From: Mercurialis annua
Lineage: Eukaryota; Streptophyta; Magnoliopsida; Malpighiales; Euphorbiaceae
Direction of reading: 5' to 3'
Length of the DNA: 64,000 bases
NCBI RefSeq assembly: GCF_937616625.2
Contig: NC_065571.1
Span: 12,216,501 to 12,280,500 of the forward strand
Of this stretch, positions 46,241-57,195 are shown piece by piece (position 1 is the stretch's first letter; the number at the start of each line of letters is the position of its first letter). A program made the position numbers and the translations under genes. Under the pieces are notes generated by a model that was not told the DNA's origin, ran no database searches, and saw only the letters and a list, made by a program, of their open reading frames with translations.

Positions 46241-46243
46241 TCT

Positions 46244-47691
46244 AGTATTTATTTTGGTAATTTTTCATAGTATTTCTGTAAATGTATTTTAAGTATGTTA
46301 AGTATTTCAAGAAATTACTTTTAATTTCAATATTTTTATACCTTTTCAGGTAGTTATGTAAATATACCTTTAATAATTAACAAATTTCGGAATTTTACTG
46401 TTTATTTAGTATATCAAATAAGAAGAATTTATTATTTATAATTATGGTAAAATTGATAAATATATTATGTATAGATAATTGTGTAGTTTGTTCCAATAAT
46501 TTTATAATTGTGGCCGTTTAATATGATTATTATTCATAAAAAAACGAAACATTTAATTGATAAAATAATACAATTTAATATATTTAGTTATTTTTGATGG
46601 TAACCCCATATTTAGAGAAAAATTTTCATAAATATTTCGATAATAACAGATATCTATCATAAATTCTAATATTTAAATTTACTTTACATATCAAATATAA
46701 AAAGAAAAATGTATAACCCGCATCATCAAATTTATTTAAGTTGGATTTTGGAATTGTTAGGTCTATTTAATAGTAATGGGAAAACAGAATTGAGGTTAGT
46801 AAACTTCATTTTCTGATCAAAAAACTTATTCCCTATATTCCGCCTTATGATATCATCTTCATAATTTTATTTTCTCTATTTAATTCCAAAATATATTGTC
46901 AATTTTGTCCTATAGCTAGATTATACATAATTTCTAGTTCATACAACAATTTAATTTCATTTGTATTATATATCATTTTTAGACTTTAGTTCTCATACGT
47001 ATAAATTCAGCTACTGTGGATCATAGACAAATAGTTGTTGATTAAATCATAAACTAAGTAGATAAAACATGTATTACAGTGATTGAGAAAGAATTGCTAC
47101 TTTAGTTTATTAAATATGTAAAAAATAAATTTAGTACATTAATATATTATTAAATTTTACAACATCTCTTTACTTAATATACACACGTGCATTAATAATA
47201 AACACACGTGTACTAACTATATGCTACAAAAGTTTTTTATTCCTTTTGATAATTGAGCAGGATGATTCCAACATAAAAATGTTATTAAATAATTGGTAAT
47301 AAGGTCCCATCTCAAATAATATATAGTATGACGGAATTTGTTTTTTCATTATTATTTATTATATACTAGCTAATGGTTCTATATCGATAAATATCATTCG
47401 ATCAGTTTGCTTATAATAATGGTATTTTTTGCATTGATATCTATTATGCTTATTTATGATAGGATTAATCATTCATAAAATATCGATATATTTAAGCATC
47501 TGAATATATCGCATCTTTTTTTCATTTCTATCTATATCTAATAAATTTAAGATCGTCAATATTTTTTAAATTTTTAATTTTTAATTTCAAATGCGCTATT
47601 TTTTTTAAATTGGAGTGTTTTAACCGAAAAAAAGTTTTAAATATGTCCTTTATATATAACACACAGTCTTAGTTTGTAGTAATTTTTTAAA
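46244..47691. other. AT-rich intergenic DNA
   Basis: No gene, RNA or repeat recognised. Confidence 0.5.
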
Positions 47692-47993
47692 GGGTTAATG
47701 TCAAAAAAATCATGAACTTTACACGTTTTCTCATTTTAATCACGCAGTTTAAACATTTTCATGCACGAACTCCCACTTTTTCTCAAATTGATGCATGGTG
47801 ATTAGATGACACTCATTTATTGGTGTATAATGACCTTCACCTTATTGAATTGCACCAATAAAACCATGACACCTCAGCATCATGCATGAATTTGAGAAAA
47901 AGTGATAGTTCCCGTATGCAAATGAGAAAATTTAAACTACATGATTAAAATGAGAAAACGTGTAAAGTTGATGAATTTTTATGACATTAATCC
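47692..47993. mobile_element. MULE/hAT-type MITE (GGGTTAATGTC / GGATTAATGTC ends)
   Basis: The arms (GGGTTAATGTCAAAAAAATC and its right complement) pair for about 120 bp, including ACACGTTTTCTCATTTTAAT with ATTAAAATGAGAAAACGTGT. The flanks are TTTTTAAA on both sides (47684-47691 and 47994-48001). The 8-bp TSD would also fit hAT, but the terminus resembles the MULE-like set here. Confidence 0.75.
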
Positions 47994-48001
47994 TTTTTAA
48001 A

Positions 48002-48875
48002 TACAAAAGGTCTATTTAGATAAGTGTGTCGAATTTAAAGGACACATTCAAACTTTTTTAGAGTAAAAAAATTCTAATTTGAAAAAATGAGTAACTTAGA
48101 ACTAAAAATTAGAAAATACTGTATGGTTTAATTGACAGATTTAAGAGTTTGAGATATAAAAAAAATGTTGAAAATATGGTATTTTTGAATGGTTAGATCA
48201 TTTTAATATAATAAACTTATAGAACAATATTCATCTTTCTAGGGTTTATGCAGTCAGCATGGAGAAAAAGAAACAAACTTAAAATTGCCAGAAAATGCAA
48301 ATCAAGAAACTACAATACAACTAGCTAGAAAAGTTTATAGATTAATTTAATTAAATTGATCCATGTACAATAATTAATCAATATTAGTATCTTGAATTAA
48401 GAAATTAATATACACAGAATATACAATGTCAAAATAACTTCAAAAATCAAATACATATCATTTATAATAAACTTTTATTTTTCTACATGATCAGAAGGTG
48501 ATCTAAATTCTTGTATATGCATCTCTAATTATAACAATATTTCTATAATAATGTTATAAAACTATAAATATATCAACTCTATATCTAAGAGAGTTTTAAT
48601 GGCCTCACCTGAAATTTGCAGCTACATGTAATTAATCAACCATCGGAGACGAAGCCACTGAAGATAACTCTTTAATGCCTATAATCTCTATGTATATGAA
48701 CAAGTATTTATATATTTATATAAATATTAGCTGATGACGATCCATTCTAAGTCTGGTCGTAATTGTTTACACCGGTCCAAAAGATTCGAGTGACTGATTA
48801 ATATAAATATCCACCAATATATAGTTGTTGTATATGCATGTATATATTTTATCATCTCCTCCTCCGGAAAATGAA
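48002..48875. other. 3' flank of the NAC gene
   Basis: Non-coding AT-rich DNA. The NAC 3' UTR and polyadenylation site should lie in the 150-300 bp below 48876; several AATAAA/AATATA-like strings occur on the minus strand but none is decisive. Confidence 0.4.
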
Positions 48876-51088
48876 TCAAGAATACCAATTCAAGCCGGAA
48901 AGTTGGTACGGTGGCCTGAAAATTCCATCTCCGATTGACCCTAACATTTGTTGCTGCTGCTGCTGTTGTTGTTGGTGCAATGAATGAGAAGTTTGTGGAA
49001 GTTGGCTGAGCAGAGAGACCATTGAACCGTTATTTCCGTGATCGTGATCGCTTCTTCCGGCACCGTTATCGTATCTCTTATTGCTGGATGACGGACCGGC
49101 GCCGGTGTCCACGTCGTCGTTCCAGTACAGAGACGGGAGTGTTCTTTTTAGGGGTAACATGGAGATGGAGCTATTATTGCTCATACCGTCCGAACTGTTT
49201 AGTAATCCTTCGAACAGATTGGTGTCGTTTTCAACCATTAATGATCCGTAATTTGCAGTTTTTAGAAACTGTAGTCTTGCATTCTGTTGGCTGCCGATTG
49301 TTAAAGAGGGCGGTATCGACCCGAGTAGATCGTCGATTCCGTCGTCTTTTTCGTGATCGATTGGCCGATGGGTGTTGTTTTTCTTGTATATTCTACATAG
49401 CACCCAGTCATCAAGCTGCAAAAATTTGAACAAATTTCATAAAAGTAATGAGTGATCAAGAAGAAGAATTGAAAAAAGTATCATTTCATCCTTTAATTTC
49501 CGTCGAAATTTCTGAAAAAATATTTTTAACTTTTTAAACAGTTGAATCCACAACTTGTTCAATTTGGGTCCCTTGAGCTGTAGAATAGATTCGATTGTGC
49601 GTATCTCTCAAACCAACAACTTAGGAGTGAAATTATCAAAATTGAACAAATAGTGGACTTAATTGTCAAATAATACTAAAATGAATTTTATTGAAATTTT
49701 AACCCATGTTGAAGGAGTAAATTGATCATTTGGCCGAAGAAAAATATATAAGAACAAAGAGGAAAGAAAGAAGTACTAATTAGCAAATGAAAAAGAATCA
49801 ATAAAGTATCATTTCATCCTTTAACTTATATCAAAATATCAAAAAAATCATTTTCAACTTTTTAAAGAAATTTAAAGCTATAACTTGTTCAATTTGGGTC
49901 TCTTGAACAGTAGCATTGATTAAATGGCGCATATCTCTCAAACCAGCTACTTAGGACTGAAATGATCCAAATTGGACAAATAGAGGGCTTAATTGTCGAA
50001 CAAAAACTAAAAACAAATTTTGTTGAGATTTTGATCAAAACCGAGGTGTTGAATTGATCATTTGTCACAAAAAGAATATATAAGAACAAAGAAGAATGAA
50101 AGAAGTAATTGGCAAATAAAAAAGAATCAATAAAGTATAATTTCACCCTTTAACTTAGATCAAAATCTCAAAAAATCATTTCAACTTTTTCTTTTATATA
50201 ATCAAATCCACAACTTATCCAATTTGAGTCATTTCAACCCATGAACTTCACACTGATTCAACCGTGCGCATCTCAAACCAACAACTCAGGATTGAAATGA
50301 CCCAAATTAAACAAACTTGGGTTTAATTGTTAGAAAATACTAAAATCAATTTTTATTAAGATTTTGATCCAAAATAAGGGATAAATTGAAGCTTTGTCAG
50401 AAAAAGAAGAAGTAATTAGTAAATAATTACCCTTAAGGAGTTTTTCTTGTTACCCAAGTCACATCCAGGAGGCTTGTTACTAACTTTATTATCTGCTAAA
50501 CGATACTCATGCATGATCCAATTTGTTTTGATTCCTTTAGGCGGTTTACCTCCATAAAAAACAAGTGCTTTTTTCACACCAACTTTTTGAGTACCACCCG
50601 AGGTTAACACAGGCTTATCAGTCCCGGTTGCCTTCCAATACCCTGAAGTTGCCGCTCTGTTCGGCCTCACTCCGTTCGGGTATTTCCGATCCCTCGGGCT
50701 GAAAAAATACCATTCTTGCTCGCCGAAAGTCGCCTTCGCTGAAAAAAAAACCCAAAAATAACCAACAAAGAATTAATTTTTAATCAATAAAATAAATTTA
50801 AATCTGAAAAAAAAAACAATAATATTTTATCTTGATTCCGAATATGATAATCTCTAATTCGCGCACACGCAGACACACATACATACGTACATACGTACAC
50901 GAACCTGGTAATTCCCATGGATCAAACTTGTATAGATCAACTTCTGCTATAATTGATACTGGTAAAGGAGCAGAGGCTGCCTTTTTCTTGAGGTAATGAA
51001 CTACTAATTCTTCGTCTGTAGGATGAAACCGGAACCCGGGAGGAAGATTCGGCTGTTGCGAACCCGATGATGAATCAGTACTCTCCAT
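48876..51088 (-). CDS. NAC-domain transcription factor (NARS/NAC2, ANAC018/056-like), three exons
   Basis: Minus strand; exon 1 51088-50905, exon 2 50738-50431, exon 3 49415-48876, joining to 343 codons. Splice borders: G|GTTCG / TTTCAG|CG, AGG|GTAAT / TTGCAG|CTT. The exon 1/2 junction splits a codon and exon 2/3 is in phase. The NAC domain spans about residues 14-176: [93 protein letters not shown]. All five subdomains are complete, so DNA binding and dimerisation should be intact. The C-terminal activation region is acidic/Ser/Asn-rich with a poly-Gln run and ends LNWYS. The N-terminus [10 protein letters not shown] and NAC sequence place it nearest the NARS1/NARS2 and NAP-related group, known for seed, senescence and ABA roles; the specific role here is inferred. 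Confidence 0.93.
49441..50430. repeat. Three tandem ~328-bp repeats filling NAC intron 2
   Basis: The landmark AAAGTATCATTTCATCCTTT (or AAAGTATAATTTCACCCTTT) occurs at 49475, 49803 and 50132, steps of 328 and 329 bp. Each copy goes on with AATTTGGGTC, CGCATATCTCTCAAACCA, TTAATTGT, GAATATATAAGAACAAAG or its relics, and AAGTAATT..CAAATAA in the same order. Copy 3 stops at the exon 2 donor. The copies have diverged by substitutions and small indels, so the expansion is not recent. The 1015-bp intron is otherwise only its splice ends. Confidence 0.88.
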
Positions 51089-52907
51089 GTTAATTTTGTG
51101 TAGAATCAGAAAAATTTGGAATTGGGTTTTGGAGATTTATCAGAGAAGAGCATGTTACAAAGTTTTTTTTTTTTTTTGGTTGAAGAGGTAGTTCAAATGT
51201 TGCATAGAGTTGGCAATAACCATTTCTCTTAAATGGGCATATGGGGTGGGACAAAATTCTAAGGAATAATATTCTACTACAGTTTGATCACCAATTAAAA
51301 TCCAGCATGCCTATAGAGATAAGGGTATATGAGTAATTTGCTAACTTATGATTTACTTAATGATATATTACCTTTAAAATTAGGGTAATCTTTTTTAAAC
51401 CATCCCTATAACTTTATAATACTTTTTATTTCAATAACTTAAATCAGTTTTCAAGGAATTTCAATTATCATTTTTTGACTTTTATTTTCAGATATTTAGA
51501 TATTAGATACCCAAAATATCTTTATATTAAGAGAAAATATTATAAAATATAAAATTAGTAACCTTTTTTTGAGAATCTTATAATTTTTTCTTACTTAATT
51601 CACCATTCTATTTAAGCTTAATTACCAAAAATATTTAATCTTTCAACTTTTCTTTTAAATTGTTATTTTTTGAAAATGTCTATTTTGATCTAATTTCAAT
51701 AAGTATATTTTAATCGTAGTCAATTACTTTTATATTTCTATTGAAAAAATGGAAATTAAAAAATAAATAATAGTTTTTAAATAAATATATCAAGTTGGTA
51801 ATTATTAAAATGTATTTATAAATTGACGTTTTTAAAAAGTTTGAATAATAAATAATAAAATCAAAAAGCCAAGGAATTTATGAGTGATGAAGCCTATTAA
51901 ACCTAAATTCATGAAAATTTGGATGGAGACATGCAATGGTTAGTGAAGAAGAGATAAAAGAGTTAAGGATTGATGTATAGCTGATAATGACATGTAAAAT
52001 CTGGGAAATTAGACCGTTGATTGGCTGACACGTGTAAGTGGAAAACCTTGTAAGGGGTGACACGTAGGAAAGGAGGATTTGAGAGTAGGAACCACCACCC
52101 ACACAAGGCAAACAAAAAGATATAAGTGTAGGGTGTGAACAAACTTTACGCTTCAGATGTCATGCTTTTGTTATGCAAATCCCACCATTCTAAAGCCTTT
52201 TGTTATGCAATTAGCCTCGTTTTTGCCCTAATTTTATGTTGCTAGTCGGGATGGAGAATGAAAATGTATTTAGTTAGGGTTTCGAATTCGATTGAGTATT
52301 TAGTGATCTTATTCTTATCATCCTAACGGTTTCTATCTGATTCGGACCGAATTAACCACAATGGTGGATCCAAATATCGAACGATACCGGTACGAAAAGA
52401 AATTTACCAATGTACTAAAACAAATATATAATTATGCTTATATTTCTCTTAAGAGCTATTAAAAACATATTACTAATAAAAAAATAAGAAGAAGGATAAG
52501 TTACATTTTAAAATTTGCGTCTCTGTAAATCACGCGTTTGAGTATGTAAATTAGGAATTATTTGACATAAATTAAAAGTATTTGGGATTTAATTGACTAA
52601 AAAAGTTAAATATGACCTATTTGATTCCGACACACAAATTTTAGGATTTAAATGAGTAACAAAAAGTGATTTATTTAATTTTGGACACAAATTCAGAGCC
52701 GGATTGACCCTTTGCGCAAAATATTAATCACCTTCTCTTTTTTACCTTTTTTTCACTTATATGTACTATATCAAATCGATTTATTATGTCAGCGATTGAA
52801 TGTTTCTTGTTTTAATTAGTATTTATAAATTTTAAAAGATATATATAACTAAGTTATCTGTTTTTTAGTCATTAGTGTGATAAAAAGAGAAATAAAAGTA
52901 TAGTTAG
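51089..52907. promoter_or_regulatory. Upstream region of the NAC gene
   Basis: Non-coding, AT-rich. An ABRE/G-box-type ACACGTGT lies at 52028-52035 and a second ACACGT core at 52060-52065, about 0.95 kb upstream of the start codon. Such ACGT elements bind ABA-responsive bZIP factors, and genes of this NAC group are often ABA-induced. The link is an inference from motif and family only. No clear TATA box near the start. The 77-codon frame at 51878-52111 is not gene-like. Confidence 0.35.
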
Positions 52908-53286
52908 TGTTAGAAAACAAAACTGATGAATACGCATGACTCAAACGAAGTAGTCATTAGAAAAATCGGTCACTAGATTCAAAACCAGACCCATATCCAA
53001 AAGGATACAGACAGATATAAAACAACCCTAGATGAGTCCTAATATAATACAAAGGTTATATAGATGACTCTGAGTCAAATACTAAGTCGAAACCCAATAT
53101 ATTTAGTTCCAACCCAAGGTATAAACCCTAATTCATTCTCTTTACTTGATAACATCATCTTCTACAATAAGATCGCTAACTAAGACATCCGAGTATGGTC
53201 AGACTGAACTGGTCCAGCTCATTCTAACCATCATTCTGATCGCAGGTTCATCAAAAAGACATGATCCAACCGCACCAGAACTATCA
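52908..53286 (+). repeat. 5' LTR of an older Ty3/gypsy-type element
   Basis: Begins TGTTAGAAAAC and ends ACTATCA, two bases before a gypsy-type PBS. About 379 bp. I could not find the 3' LTR in the window, so the element is truncated or rearranged. Confidence 0.65.
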
Positions 53287-53288
53287 TT

Positions 53289-53302
53289 TGGCGCCGTTTG
53301 TG
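53289..53302 (+). other. Gypsy-type primer-binding site
   Basis: TGGCGCCGTTTGTG, two bases after the LTR end. The TGGCGCCGTT core is the usual PBS of plant Athila/Tat-type gypsy elements. Confidence 0.75.
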
Positions 53303-53652
53303 AAATGATTATTCGTTTTGAAAAAAATACAATTTTGGTTTTGGAAGAAGGACGACCCTGAACGTGAAAATCAAAGAAGACTTATCGACTTTCGGGCACA
53401 TAGCAACTTTGAGTACATAGCGACTTCTGCGTTAGGCATTCCAAATTGTTCTACCCAAACATCAAATGTGTCATAAGGAGTACGTCTACTTCCTTTCTCC
53501 CATGAAGTGGTCATATAAAATATGGAAGGATTCTAGAATCATCTAGCATATATTACTCACAATCTTCCACTCTGAACATGACGCGAGAGGAATGGAAACG
53601 AATGAACATATCTCTTTAATCATGAAAATAGTAGAAGGATGAAGAATCACAG
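53303..53652 (+). mobile_element. Leader of the older gypsy-type element
   Basis: Untranslated leader after the PBS; no Gag frame could be read. It is broken at 53653 by solo LTR copy B. CACAG at 53648-53652 is the left target duplication of that LTR. Confidence 0.55.
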
Positions 53653-54559
53653 TGTAATACCCTAAATAATTAAGTCGTGCCACGTGTCAGGAATTCTGAT
53701 AAATTAAGTTAAGAAGAATTTAATTTAATTATATCGGGAAATTGGAATAATTTTATTAAGCTAATTAGCGGGATTAAAGGAAATAACTTCGGAAATTAAT
53801 ATAAAATAAATTATAAATCCCGTAATGGAATTTATTTCGCTAAAGTCCGCGAAATGATTTATAGTATCTATGGTAAAAGTCTCGAGTCAATCGGAGACCT
53901 TTTAAAATTTGGACGCGGATAGGTTTTGGGCTAAATTGTAACTTTTGGAAAAAGTTCAAGGACCAAAATGTCAATTAGCCAATTAAGCTTCGAGAATAGT
54001 AATTAAAAGATTATTGTCGGAAAATAATAATAATTGGGTTAGTATTATTTATTGGATATAAATAATACGTAAGTAATTGAGTTGAAGTGAATAATTAACC
54101 ATTTGGTTAAAATAGAAAGTTTAAAAGAGAAATGGTTTAAGTTAAAGAAATGAAGGATTAAAGTGGTACATTTGCTAATTATATATAAGAAATGAGATAA
54201 GGAAAGGAATGATACAGAAGCTATCAGTAACCATCAGATTCATTTCTTTCGTTCTTCGCCGTTCTCACCGTTTTCATCGTACGATCTCCGTTTCTCGTCC
54301 GTTTTCGACGTTCTATAGCTCGAAACCATCGTATTTCAACGGGTAATCACGGTAAGCACCTCGTTTTTCCGTTTATTTGAGTTTATTGGATGGGTTTTTG
54401 ATTTGAAAATTAGGTTACGGCGAAACCGTATCGCGATTACGTATTTGATTCGTTTTATACGTTTTTATTGTGTTTTTGGATAGATTAGGATGCTATATGG
54501 ATGTTGGATGAGTTCGGGATTGATTTAGCACGTCGGAATGGCCATTTTCAGCGGCCGGA

Positions 54560-54690
54560 GTCGTGCCCACGAAGGTGCACGACGTGCTCAAGGTTAGAGC
54601 ACGACGTGCCCTGAGGAGGTGCACGACGTGCACCTCCCAAATTCGAAGGTGCACGACGTGCACTAGGGGGGTGCACGACGTGCACCACCC
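54560..54690. repeat. GTGCACGACGTGCAC palindromic repeat cluster
   Basis: Six or so copies of CACGACGTGC, three as the full near-palindrome GTGCACGACGTGCAC, separated by purine-rich linkers. GC-rich and CpG-rich within AT-rich LTR sequence. At the matching place copy A has different CGCGACGCGAGG-type repeats. Confidence 0.85.
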
Positions 54691-55764
54691 TTCTTTTGAA
54701 GGGGAATGACTCCAAAAACCTAATTTTACGATCCCCTAACCCGATATCGACTCCCGGACTCCGAAAATGCAAGATTCGGACGTTAAATGAGTAAAATATG
54801 ACTAGTTGTTTGGAATGAGATAGTTTATGGATATCAATTGGTTTTATTAAGAAAACCTATATTCTCTATTAAGGATTGAACCGAGAAGTATTAAGAAAGG
54901 AAAGAAGTATGATTCGTTTATCGGAAAAGATTACGTTTGAAGCACGACGGTTAAAGAGTGTGGCGTGTCGTGTCTCGAGTCTAGAATCAATCCTTGAATA
55001 GGATTCTGATATGAGTTATGACTTGAAATTGTTTTAGATCCGGCGAGGCAAGAGGCAGCGGGACAAAGAGCTCGGGAAGCTTGACGTGTCTAAGCCCCAA
55101 AGTGTTTTTGGATAAGCGTGTTCTGTGAGTACACTTTAATTACTTGCTAATATTCATAAAGTCGCGTATTTTCATATACAGACGACTATATGAATACTTA
55201 TATGTTTAAAAGTATGTTTGAAAAAGTATACGAATGCTTAAAGAACTGGGGAAGGGTAAAAACAATGTGTTATGAACTTAAAGGTTTGGTAATATACATG
55301 TATCAAATAAGATACGTATAAGAGCATATAGTACATCCCTATATGTACTATATTCACAAATATCGAATAATATACGAGTATCGAACCAAATATGCACGAG
55401 AAAAGTATAGTACATTCCTATATGTACTATTATTCATATATTTATAAAGAAACATAGTACGTTCCCATACGTACTTTTAAATATAATGAATACCCATACG
55501 TGCGTGTGTTATAGATGTATGTTTGTAGATTGTGATGTGCATGTCATGGTCCATAAAGGATCAATATAACAGAACAAGAATTGTACTATGGTACAACCAA
55601 ATATAAGAACTGAGATGCAAGGTTGAACTTGAATGAATTATCCCGAGACCTGTATCTCACCCATTCTCGATAATAGTCCTTGGGACTCCTATGAAGATAA
55701 AATTAATCATAATATATCGAGAATCAATTTGAGATAAGAGAAATAATTAAGATATGATATAAGA

Positions 55765-55965
55765 CACATCGGTTGGCGTGGCTATCGATGTCAGGTGATC
55801 AGGAATACATCAGTTGGCTTTGCTATCGATGTCAGGTATGTAAAACACATCGGTTGGCTTTGCTATCGATGTCAGATAGATGAAACACATCGGTTGGCTT
55901 TGCTATCGATGTCAGATAGATGAAACACATCGGTTGGCTTTGCTATCAATGTCAGAAAGATAAAG
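55765..55965. repeat. Five-copy ~39-bp minisatellite in solo LTR B
   Basis: Unit ACACATCGGTTGGCTTTGCT followed by ATCGATGTCAGATAGATGAA. Five copies; the last three are almost identical, the first two more diverged, which suggests growth from one side. Confidence 0.92.
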
Positions 55966-56629
55966 TCAGAGAAACTTAATGAGAAGAACAAAGATAATCG
56001 AAAATCATAACAATAAACAAAATATGACAAGTATGTACGTAGTATAAACGTACATGAGATATAGGAATGAGGCAAAGGTATCAAGTACGTCTATAACATA
56101 AACGTTTAGTTTATGACACGTACGTGATCATGGAAATATGAATGAACATACGAAGTATGTTTGGAAGTAATATTATATGAAGTATGATCCAAAAAGAATA
56201 TTTTCTACATAAAGAAGTTTTCAAACGTTTTCACCCTTTATGTAATATTACTTGTAATTATGTGTATTCACTCAGTTTTATACTGACCCCGTTGTTACTC
56301 CGATTTTTGCAGGTTGAGTTAGGTACGATTTGGAGAATGAAGCTTCCGAAGTTTTAATTCTCGGAAGTAGTACGAGTCATGAGACCAGGTTCTCATTCTA
56401 GCAAGTCCGCAGTAGTTTAGAGTAGACAGACTCTATTTTGTAAAACGCTTTAACTCTGATGTATATTTCAAACAGGGGTCGTGCGTATTTTGATATTATT
56501 GTGATATATAAAATATGATTTAATTTGCGAAAAATTTATAGTAGTTTTAGGCTTGCTACGGGTTTTGGAGCTACCACTCCCATTCCCTAGCGCCGGTTGC
56601 GACTCATGATTTTGGGTCGTGACACATAG

Positions 56630-57195
56630 ATGCAGATGTCAGGAGGATGAACAATCCTAGACACAGATGTACAAGTATTCATAAATAGCAATGCTTCAAG
56701 GACGAACAATCAAAGATGCAAATGTAGTGTAGAAACACTAGGAGTGAAAATGATACTAAACGCAGATGTAGAGTAGAAATACTAGGAGGAAAAATGATCC
56801 CGGACGTAGATGTATAGTTGAAACGCCAAGAGGACGAACAATCCTAGATGTAGATGTACAATAGAAACTTTAGGAGGAAAAACGATCCCAAACACAAACA
56901 TATAGTAGAAACGGTAGGATGACAAACAATCTCAATTGCAGATGTACATTAGAAACGCTGCAAGGATGAAGATCCTAGATACAAATGCACAGTAAAATCA
57001 CTAAGATGACGAACGATCCTAAATACAGATGTAAAATAGAACACTAAGAGGACACCCAGATGGAGATGTATAGCAGAAACACTGAACGAACGATCGTAGG
57101 TGAAGATGTACAGTAGAAACAAAAGGGAGGATATGCGATCCTAGATGCAGATGTACAGTAAAAAAAGTATGAGGATGAATGATCCCAGTAACAGT
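56630..57195. repeat. Degenerate minisatellite, GATGCAGATGTACAGTAGAAAC units
   Basis: About a dozen units of roughly 42-48 bp with the core GATCCTAGATGCAGATGTAC and AGTAGAAACACTAGGAGGA, indels and many substitutions. It lies in the interior of the older gypsy-type element, just after solo LTR B. The frames in it are not genes. Confidence 0.85.

Larger units (their letters stand above)
53653..56624 (+). mobile_element. Solo LTR of a Tekay/Del-like Ty3/gypsy element (copy B)
   Basis: Starts TGTAATACCC and ends GGGTCGTGACA. Flanked by CACAG (53648-53652) and CATAG (56625-56629), one C/T change. 2972 bp with no coding interior. Homologous blocks with copy A: GTCGTGCCACGTGTC near the start, the GGCGAAACCGTATCGCGATTA block (copy A has GGCGAGATCGTGTCGAGATTA), the ATACTGACCCC block near the 3' end, and the last 100 bp (GTTTTAGGCTTGCTACGGGT). 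It is longer than copy A largely because of two internal repeat arrays (54570-54690 and 55765-55965). Confidence 0.87.

Noticed and set aside
49022..49429. 135-codon plus-strand frame rich in Arg
   Set aside because: It is antisense to exon 3 of the NAC gene and has no domain of its own.
53146..53361. 71-codon frame
   Set aside because: It spans the LTR end and the primer-binding site of a gypsy-type element.
54548..54772. 74-codon frame with repeated VVHLR/ARRAP-like words
   Set aside because: It is a translation of the GTGCACGACGTGCAC repeats in solo LTR copy B.
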